Made by a program: the position numbers and the translations under genes. The notes beneath the pieces are model-generated. The model searched no databases. It saw only the letters and a program-made list of their open reading frames with translations, and was not told the origin of the DNA. This document shows positions 44,024-51,800 of a stretch of 64,000 nucleotides of DNA, one piece after another. How positions within the stretch are numbered: the first letter of the stretch is position 1; each line of letters begins with the position of its first letter. Source of the stretch: an uncultured Draconibacterium sp. (GTDB lineage Bacteria; Bacteroidota; Bacteroidia; Bacteroidales; Prolixibacteraceae); contig NZ_OY781981.1 of assembly GCF_963677565.1 (NCBI RefSeq), positions 1,364,001 through 1,428,000 of the forward strand, in the 5' to 3' direction.

Positions 44024-45862
44024 TTAGAACATTAAATTCAATCCGCCGAATACAGTAATTTCAGGCATTGTGTAGTAACGATTTACCTGATAATTTGTAC
44101 TAAGCAAATTTTCACCACTTACATAAAGTTTTAAATTTCTTGTCAGATTGTAGCTGGCTTTCGCATTTAACAAGCTGTAACTTTCAAGGTTGGTAACGGC
44201 AGTTGGATCGTTGTCTAATTCCGAAATATACTGCATGTTGGCTACCAATAAAAGTTTCTTAATACGGTAAGATGCATTTAAGAAAAGATGATGTTCCGGT
44301 GTGGCATAAACCGGATTCTTCATATTGGTATAACTGTAGGTTGCATTGAGCGCAAGTTGCTTTGTTGGCATCGCATCCAGCGAAAATTCAATTCCTTTAT
44401 TCGAGACCTCGCCGGTATTTTGGTAGCCGTTTGGCTGGCCGGTGTTAACAATCAGGTTATCGCCTTTTACTAAAAATGCCGTAAGTTCTACCTGCATTTT
44501 ACGATCGTAAAATGCTTGCACAATACCTGTTTCGTAATTCCAGATCGTTTCCGGGTCGAGATTAGGATTTGGTCCCCACATAAACAGTTCGCGCATTGTA
44601 GGGCTTCTTAAGCCTTTAGAGATCGTTCCTTTCCAGGTTGTTGATGGCGAGAATGAATTGGAAAATCCTATAGATGGAATCCATACCGAACCGTATTCGC
44701 TGTGATGGTGGTAACGAAGACCGGCATTAATGATTAGCTTTTCACCAATATTTTGTTGCGAAAACAAATAGGCACCAAGTTCGGTAATCGTGGTGTCGGC
44801 AAATGTCAAACCTTGTCCGCCCATTGCAAAGGTATTTTCTGCTTTCCCTCCGTAATTCATCAGGTCGAGCCCGGTGGTAAGGTTGTTGCCTTTAAAAAGC
44901 CGGAAGGTTTCATAAAGGTTTAATCCGTAATTGTGGTCGTTCGAATGAAAACCATCGGTGATTTCGTGTTCACCAAAGTTGTAGAAAAACTTCAGTGCAC
45001 CCGATGCTTTTTCAAAATTATTGCTCAGCGAGAAAGATCCGTAACCGCGTAAAATATCTATCGTTTCTCCGGGCGATGCATTAAGTGTATCTGGACCCGG
45101 ATCTGAAGCATCGAAAGCAGCCACACTAAAATCAGCTTCAGCTTCAAAATGGTCGCTGATTTGGTAGCCTAATTTAAGGTAACCGTTAGTTATTTTAAAA
45201 TCAGAATGAGATCGGTGACCATCAGTTTGGTCGTGATTGCCCGACAGAAATAGGCTGAATTTATCCTTTTTAAAACCAATTGAGCCCATGTATTTCTGCG
45301 TGTTATACGATCCGTAAGTTATCCGTCCGTTACCATTAAATCCATCCGCATCTTGCTTCTTGGTGATAATGTTTATAACACCTCCCATCGCATTCGATCC
45401 GTAAAGAATGGATGCGGGCCCGCGAATTACCTCCACGCGTTCAACATCTGAAGCTACGTACGAATCGGGAAGTGGATGCCCCATAATTCCCATGAACTGC
45501 GGGTGGCCGTCGATAAGCATTAAAACACCTGTAGTAGGACTTCCGCCAATTCCGCGGATAGAAATCTGACCGGCAGATCCAGCAGCAACACCAAAACCGG
45601 TTACGCCACGTTCGGTAACAAACAATCCCGGTACCCGGCCATTTAAAATGGGTAGAAGTGCCGACTCGTCGCTTTCTTCGATCTGGCTTCGGTTTACAAC
45701 CGAAACGGCCATGGGTACATTGTTGCGATTCACCTGAACTTGTGTTCCGGTAACCACAACTTCGTCGATTATTATGGTGTCGTTGGTTGCAAAGTGCATT
45801 TGTGCCTGAGCAATTCCTTGTGCTAAGAGAACGATGAAGAAACTGAAGATAAATATTCGCAT
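44024..45862 (-). CDS. TonB-dependent receptor, probable metal or cofactor uptake
   Basis: A 612-residue outer-membrane receptor of the classic (non-SusC) type. A signal peptide (ending in AQAQ) precedes a plug domain with IDEVVVTGTQ (about 32-41, TonB box-like) and the plug core VEVIRGPASILYGSNAMGGVINIITKK. The barrel ends in TVFGGLNLMF. It is small for the family. It lies 58 bases downstream of nikR-like and the two surely form an operon. The substrate is unknown; nickel or cobalamin complexes are typical for NikR-linked receptors, but the regulator here lacks most nickel ligands. Confidence 0.9.
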   Translation of the reverse strand: MRIFIFSFFIVLLAQGIAQAQMHFATNDTIIIDEVVVTGTQVQVNRNNVPMAVSVVNRSQIEESDESALLPILNGRVPGLFVTERGVTGFGVAAGSAGQISIRGIGGSPTTGVLMLIDGHPQFMGIMGHPLPDSYVASDVERVEVIRGPASILYGSNAMGGVINIITKKQDADGFNGNGRITYGSYNTQKYMGSIGFKKDKFSLFLSGNHDQTDGHRSHSDFKITNGYLKLGYQISDHFEAEADFSVAAFDASDPGPDTLNASPGETIDILRGYGSFSLSNNFEKASGALKFFYNFGEHEITDGFHSNDHNYGLNLYETFRLFKGNNLTTGLDLMNYGGKAENTFAMGGQGLTFADTTITELGAYLFSQQNIGEKLIINAGLRYHHHSEYGSVWIPSIGFSNSFSPSTTWKGTISKGLRSPTMRELFMWGPNPNLDPETIWNYETGIVQAFYDRKMQVELTAFLVKGDNLIVNTGQPNGYQNTGEVSNKGIEFSLDAMPTKQLALNATYSYTNMKNPVYATPEHHLFLNASYRIKKLLLVANMQYISELDNDPTAVTNLESYSLLNAKASYNLTRNLKLYVSGENLLSTNYQVNRYYTMPEITVFGGLNLMF

Positions 45863-45876
45863 TATTTATATTTATT

Positions 45877-45904
45877 GTGTTACGTATTAATTTAATCGTG
45901 TTAC
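45877..45904. promoter_or_regulatory. Tandem GTGTTAC operator-like motifs ahead of the TonB receptor
   Basis: GTGTTAC occurs at 45877-45883 and 45898-45904, exactly 21 bp (two helical turns) apart, 15 and 36 bases upstream of the receptor ATG. The reverse complement GTAACAC is found in the nikR promoter (46345-46351). Flanks are alike (AATA and GA-like). Candidate binding sites of the adjacent regulator. Confidence 0.5.
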
Positions 45905-45920
45905 TATTTGGTCAAAAAAA

Positions 45921-46322
45921 TTATTCTGCTTTGCTCATTACCAGTTTTCCGTGCTGTATTCCTTTCATGCTGATAAGCTGATCTGAAATTTCTGTAAGCT
46001 TTCGCGATGGACCTTTCACCGCAATAATTTCCATATAGTTTTTGTCGTTTAAATGGAAGCCCTGAGTGGAAAGAATAAAATCTTTCTGTTTGTATTGAAT
46101 TTCAGCCGACTTTCTAAGTATATCCTTTTTCCCGTGGTTAAAAACGATAATAACTGCACCGGCCACAATGTTATCGCATTTCCATTTTTCCTCCACCAGA
46201 TTCTTCTCTATTAGGTGACGAATGGCTCGCGAACGATTCGCAAAAGCATTTTCCTCAACGTATTTGTCGAGTGCTTCAAGCAATTCTTCATCTAACGAAA
46301 CGCCAAACCTCGAAACGGCCAT
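45921..46322 (-). CDS. nikR: NikR-family transcriptional regulator with altered metal site
   Basis: A 133-residue regulator: ribbon-helix-helix DNA-binding domain (about 1-45, VSRFGVSLDEELLEALD and NRSRAIRHLI) and a C-terminal ACT-like domain. In E. coli NikR, Ni is held by H76, H87, H89 and C95. Aligned residues here are Y77, G88, H90 and Y96, so only one of four is kept (E98 is also kept). A second-site His (H63) is present. So the protein probably does not sense nickel in the known way. It precedes the TonB receptor gene, and both promoters share the GTAACAC motif. A role as repressor of that receptor is the simplest reading. Confidence 0.85.
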   Translation of the reverse strand: MAVSRFGVSLDEELLEALDKYVEENAFANRSRAIRHLIEKNLVEEKWKCDNIVAGAVIIVFNHGKKDILRKSAEIQYKQKDFILSTQGFHLNDKNYMEIIAVKGPSRKLTEISDQLISMKGIQHGKLVMSKAE

Positions 46323-46340
46323 AGTACTACTAAATTTAAT

Positions 46341-46355
46341 ATTCGTAACACGAAT
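46341..46355. promoter_or_regulatory. Palindrome in the nikR-like promoter
   Basis: ATTCGT-AAC-ACGAAT, perfect six-base arms, containing GTAACAC (46345-46351). It is 18 bases before the nikR-like ATG and in the divergent gap with the OsmC-like gene. Same core as the two motifs ahead of the receptor. Confidence 0.5.
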
Positions 46356-46438
46356 GTATGAAAATCGGCTGAATCTATTGCTGTAAAATCAGGATTGTTG
46401 AAAATGCTTTATCTTTAAACAAAATAAAATGATTTGAC

Positions 46439-46843
46439 ATGACTACGATAAAAACAATCTATTTGGGCGAATTGCGTACTGAAAATGAGCACCTGCAATC
46501 GGGGAACAAAGTAATAACCGATGCCCCAACCGATAATCGCGGGAAAGGGGAGTATTTCTCGCCAACCGATCTGCTGGCAACAGCTTTGGGAAGTTGTATT
46601 ATGACAATTATGGGAATTAAAGCGCGCGATAACGGTATCGACATTGAAGGAACACAAGTTGATGTGACAAAAATAATGGCTTCCGATCCGCGACGTGTAG
46701 CCGAGGTGGTTGTGGAATTTACTTTTCCGGCAAAAAACTATACCGACGAAGAAAAGCAACTGGTTGAGAGTGTTGCCGGTGTAAGTCCGGTGCCGTTAAG
46801 TTTGCACCCGGATTTGATTCAAACCATTAAGTTCAATTGGTAG
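46439..46843 (+). CDS. OsmC-family protein
   Basis: A 134-residue OsmC/Ohr-like protein. The core LATALGSCIMTIMG carries the peroxidatic Cys (about 57). In classic members a second Cys resolves the disulfide in a segment like CPV; here it reads VSPVPLSLHPD, so the second Cys is replaced by Ser. Many OsmC-like proteins of this YhfA type share this. They are thought to handle organic peroxides or small thiols. It is divergent from nikR-like and shares that intergenic region. Confidence 0.88.
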   Translation: MTTIKTIYLGELRTENEHLQSGNKVITDAPTDNRGKGEYFSPTDLLATALGSCIMTIMGIKARDNGIDIEGTQVDVTKIMASDPRRVAEVVVEFTFPAKNYTDEEKQLVESVAGVSPVPLSLHPDLIQTIKFNW

Positions 46844-46845
46844 TT

Positions 46846-48774
46846 TTAATGCTTAATAAACTTACTGCTGAAAACCCCGGAAGAATGTTCGGCGTGTAGC
46901 AGGTAAGTCCCGGAAGGAAGATCGGCGACACTGATGGTTGTTTCTGGAGTGTAGATGCGTTTTACCTCATTTCCCTGCATATCAAAAACCCGGATATTGT
47001 TAATTTGAATCTCAGTTGGAATAATCAAAGTGATTCCGGTATTGGCCGGATTGGGAAAGATTTGGAACGATTGTGTAGTTGGGATGTTGGGAACACCAAC
47101 AATTGCATCGGTTTCGGATAATAACCAAAGGTCCGGATCGATTACCAGCTCAGCAACGTGAAAGTCGGTTTCAACAATAAAATTTTGTTGATTGGAGGTA
47201 TGATTCAAACGAACATCAAGCGAGTCGGTTCGTCCGGAATTATACAAACGAACAGGCACAGGCATCTCGAAAAAATTAACCGATTCGTGAGTTGTGGTTT
47301 GACTCAATGTTATCATTGTTTTTCCTTCGTCTGCGGTTTTAAAATTGGCCGAGTAAACAGGATAACCTTCTCCATAAAGCCAGTCGTTAAAAAATTCTGT
47401 TAAACTGGTATCTGCTGCCAATTCAAAATGTTTTATTACATCTTCAGAGCTGGCAAAGCCATTGGCAACTGCCGAATCGGCAAAATAGTTTTTAAGTCCC
47501 TGAAAAAAGTCATCATCACCAATTACCCAACGCAACATGTGCAGCAAATAAGCTCCTTTAGCATACGATAAGCGGCTGCTGAAAATACGCGACACAGATG
47601 TCGTATCGGTAACATAAACTGCGCCATCAGGTTCTTGTTTTACCTGGTCGGAGTACACTTGTTTCCAAACCGGCCACCAATCGGTTTCAATGTTTTCGTA
47701 CGAAAGCCCGGTTAAATAAGTGGCAAAACCTTCGTTTAGCCAGATATCCTGCCACGATTTAGTCGTAATATAATCACCAAACCATTGATGGGCCAGCTCG
47801 TGGGCAATCAGTCCGTAGCCAAAATTCCCCATAAAACTCATGGTTTGATGTTCCATTCCGCCTCCCCAGCCAAACTGTGCGTGGCCGTATTTTTCTGCAG
47901 CAAAAGGATATGGTCCCACCAGGTTTTCATACAACTGCATTATTTCAACGGTAACCGGGGTTTTGCTTTGGGCATTTTCAAGATCTTCAGGATACACGTA
48001 ATTCAGGATTTCAATGGAGTCACCATTTTCTTGAACCAGGTAATCAGAATAGCTTTCGTAATTGGTAACGGCAATGGCAACCAAATAGGTGGCAATGGGG
48101 AAACGGTGTTTCCAATGCATGGTTCGGGAAGAATCGGTCACCTGTTCCGAAACTAAAATTCCGTTGCTGGCCGTTTTGTATTGCTCCGGCGAGGTAACGA
48201 TTACATCAATCGAATCTATTTTATCGGTCAGCGACTGTTTGCAGGGCCACCACTCCATTGCTCCGTAAGGCTCTGAGAGTGTCCACAAAACAGGAGTGAA
48301 TTCAGCACCGTGACTACTGGTTTCAAAAGAACCAAATCCCGATGAAGGAGGAACACCATGGTAAAAGACCGAAACGGAATCAAGCTGATTGAATGCGAGA
48401 GACTGCGGCAGTTCTATCCCAATTTTATTATTCTGATGGGTGAATGTGGCGCTATTGTTTCCAACCAAAACAGAGTCAACCGTCAATGAATCGGAAAGAT
48501 CAAATTCAACGGAAGCCAGAGATTCAGTCTTACTTTTAAAATACGTGGTTACTTTCCCGGAAATGAATCGGATGGCCGGATCAACCTGCCACTCCATACG
48601 TTGGTAAACAAAGTCGGTGAGATTATTATTTTGGCTTTCTATAAAGTTTGATTTCAACAAAAAGTTCCTGCTTTCTTCCAGTGCTATTTTATCTGAAATG
48701 AAAACTTCATCTTCCTGGGCAAAAGCATTTAAACAAATGCAGAACAGAATTAATATGTTGGCAAATCGGATCAT
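46846..48774 (-). CDS. M1 family aminopeptidase with T9SS sorting domain
   Basis: A 642-residue secreted zinc aminopeptidase. I start at the ATG at 48774 since it gives a clean signal peptide (ending AFAQ). The M1 catalytic domain has the GGGMEHQ exopeptidase motif and HELAHQWFGD with HExxH at 325-329; the third ligand Glu is in NEGFATYLTG. The last ~75 residues (FQIFPNPANTG through FSSKFIKH) are a T9SS type A C-terminal sorting domain, so it leaves the cell or stays on its surface through the T9SS in this same window. Confidence 0.93.
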   Translation of the reverse strand: MIRFANILILFCICLNAFAQEDEVFISDKIALEESRNFLLKSNFIESQNNNLTDFVYQRMEWQVDPAIRFISGKVTTYFKSKTESLASVEFDLSDSLTVDSVLVGNNSATFTHQNNKIGIELPQSLAFNQLDSVSVFYHGVPPSSGFGSFETSSHGAEFTPVLWTLSEPYGAMEWWPCKQSLTDKIDSIDVIVTSPEQYKTASNGILVSEQVTDSSRTMHWKHRFPIATYLVAIAVTNYESYSDYLVQENGDSIEILNYVYPEDLENAQSKTPVTVEIMQLYENLVGPYPFAAEKYGHAQFGWGGGMEHQTMSFMGNFGYGLIAHELAHQWFGDYITTKSWQDIWLNEGFATYLTGLSYENIETDWWPVWKQVYSDQVKQEPDGAVYVTDTTSVSRIFSSRLSYAKGAYLLHMLRWVIGDDDFFQGLKNYFADSAVANGFASSEDVIKHFELAADTSLTEFFNDWLYGEGYPVYSANFKTADEGKTMITLSQTTTHESVNFFEMPVPVRLYNSGRTDSLDVRLNHTSNQQNFIVETDFHVAELVIDPDLWLLSETDAIVGVPNIPTTQSFQIFPNPANTGITLIIPTEIQINNIRVFDMQGNEVKRIYTPETTISVADLPSGTYLLHAEHSSGVFSSKFIKH

Positions 48775-48812
48775 TGGATAAAGATACAATTCCGTGAGAA
48801 GATTTAAAGCCT

Positions 48813-48844
48813 AAAAAAAGCGAACCATAACGGTTCGCTTTTTT
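48813..48844 (-). terminator. Terminator of the giant surface-protein gene
   Basis: AAGCGAACC / GGTTCGCTT around a short loop, followed by a T-run on the minus strand (and on the plus strand too). Just past the stop codon at 48851. Confidence 0.85.
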
Positions 48845-48850
48845 GTTCCC

Positions 48851-51800
48851 TTATTTTTTATCAAGTATCAGTTTTCGTACAACCCGTTTATTATGCATTT
48901 GCAGAATTACCAGGTATGTACCACTAATATTTTCTGATAAATTAAAATTAATCCGTTCTCCGCTCTTATAAGTTTTTCGAAGAACTTCGCTTCCGGAAAT
49001 ACTGGTTACCAGTAGTTCAATTTCACCCGGAGGCGGACTTTTCAAGTCAATACTTACCTCGCCCCTGGTTGGGTTCGGGTAAAGATTAATTCCGAAATCA
49101 TTTGCTTCCAAAATAGAAACACCAACTTCCAGCGGATCAATACAAACACGGAAAGTGTCGTATGTTGCTCCTCCTGCTTCATCTTCAATTGTTAGTATAA
49201 AGTTGAAACATCCGGTGTCAGATTCGCTTGGAGTAAAGGTATAAATGTACTGCTCAACGGTTTCCTGAATTACAATCCAGCCGGGTAGTGCCTCATTCTC
49301 GGCATCGAGGCTGAAGACGAACGTTGTGTCGTCTAAATCACTAAAATATTCGCCCGGAATCTTGCTCACGGTATTGGATGTCGAATCACCAGCAGTCATT
49401 ATCTGATCCTCAATTTCCTGCATAATTTCAGGACGATCGTTTACTGCATTTACGGTTAAAAGAAAACCGATACTGGTAGAATTACCCAGCGAATCTTGCA
49501 CTGAGATATAAATACTATCGGTACCATATTGGTTATCCTGGAGAACAATATTCAGTAATGCACTACTGTCGTTTGGCAGATGATCAATGTCAAGCTCGCT
49601 GATTAAATCTGTGCCCAAACTTGAAGCCGAAAGATCGACATTCCATGTTTCGCAAGCCGTTCCTCCCGATATTCCGGTTAATAGCAGTTCAAGGGAACTG
49701 TCTTCATCCATTACCTGATCGTCGACTTCATTAATTCTCGGATTCGCGATTTGATCCAAGACTGTGATTGTAGTTGAGCAAGTTGCCTGGTTGCCTGCTG
49801 CATCTTTTACTTTAACGGTAACAGTATTTACACCAATATTTTCGCAGGTAAATTCTGTTGGAGAAACAGTAATTCTGAGATCTTCAAATTCGCTGATATC
49901 ATCGTTTGATCCTTGTGCAATAGCTTCCAGATCAAAATTATCCAGTGAATAGAAACCGTCCTGACCAAGTTCCACTTCAATAGAATTACATTTTGCCGTA
50001 GGTCGAATATTATCTTCAACCACAAGGTGTAAGGTAATTGTGCTGTCGCAACCAAATATAGTTGGATATGTATTAGAGAACGTTCCCGTTTTGGTCAGTT
50101 GTTGCGACCCAAAAACAAACGGAAGTTCTGATGGACTAACTGTTTCGTAAATGTGGGTAACATAACTATCATGAACCGTTAAACTGAGCGCTACCATACT
50201 GTCGCAGCCGTTGGCAGCAACAAAACTTTCGGTAAATACACCACTTGATGTTAATGACTGACTTCCGAAAACGTATGGCAAATCGTTTTCACAAATTGTA
50301 TCGGAAAAGGTTTTTTGTGCAGTATCGTTAACAGCAAAAACAAGAACTACTGTACTGTCGCAACCGGCTGTTGTTGCAAATAGTTCCGTGTAAATTCCGT
50401 CGGCAAGCAGCGTTTGAGTTCCAAAAGTGTAAGGAAGATCATTCTCACAAATGGTAACTGTATCTGCTAAACGGAAAGTATCGTTCACCGTTAAATTTAA
50501 AATTACGGTACTGTCGCAACCATTACTTCCATTAAATACTTCTGTAAAAATTCCGCTGGACGACAGCGTTTGTGCACCAAAAGAATAAGGCACGTCGCCA
50601 GCACAAATCGTTACTTCCTGATTCCGAATAGTTGAATCCAGCACATTCAGTGTAAGAATAACCGTACTGTCGCATCCGTTCTCTGCATCAAAAACTTCGG
50701 TAAATACCCCGCAAGTATCGAGGATTTGCGAACCAAAAGTAAAAGGCAATTCACTTTCACAAACTGTAATTTCTTGTTCAACAAGAGAAGAGTCTAAAAC
50801 GTTAAACGTTAGTGAAACGATACTGTCGCATCCGCTTTCGGCCGTAAGAGTTTTAGTATACGGTCCGGACGTCCACAAATCATCGCCCTCCCAGTTATAT
50901 GGCAGTTCGCTTTCGCAAACCGTTACAGTATCCAGAACTGCAAAAGTATCTTTTACAATCAGTGTTAAAATTACGGTGCTGTCGCAGCCATTGTCCTTAA
51001 CAAAACTTTCGGAATAAACCCCGCCGGCACTGAGACTTTGTGTACCAAAAGTGAAGGGTAAAAGATTTTCACATATTTCGAGTTCTGCAGTAACCAGCGA
51101 GGTATCAAGTACATTCAGGGACAGGATTACGGTACTATCGCAACCCATCGTATTGTTGAGCTGTTTGGTGTAAACGCCCTCGTTATAAAAAGTATCTAGC
51201 CCGATTATAAGCGGAAGATCGTTTTCACAAACCGACATTTCAAGTTCTGTTAGCGAGGTGTCGTTAACAACAAGAGTTAGCGTAACAACACTGTCGCAAC
51301 CAAAAGCAGTAGGAAAATCTTCGGTATAAACTCCGGCAGAAATGAGGCTTTGTTCTCCAAAAGCATACGGTAAATCGCCCTCGCAAATGGTGTCGGCCAG
51401 CCAAATACTATCCGACGGATTAATTACAAGGTTTAAGGAAACTACGCTATCGCAACCATAAGCAGTAGGAAAACTTTCGGTATAAACTCCTGCAGTTTCA
51501 AGGCTTTGTTCTCCAAATTCGTATGGTAAATCGCTTTCGCAAATGGTATCGGCCAGCCAAATACTGTCTGATGGGTTTATTACAAGGTTGAAAGAAACTA
51601 CGCTGTCGCATCCATAGCTATTTATAAAAGTTTCAGTATAAAATCCTTCAGAAGTTAATTGCTGAATTCCAAGTTGATAGGGCAAATCAGATTCACACAC
51701 TTCAAAATTGCCTTTTTTACTGAGAAGGATATCATCAAAAAACATCTTAGTAGTTCCGCTATTTCCGGCGCAAAGCATTACGTCAATTGTTTCAACTGTT

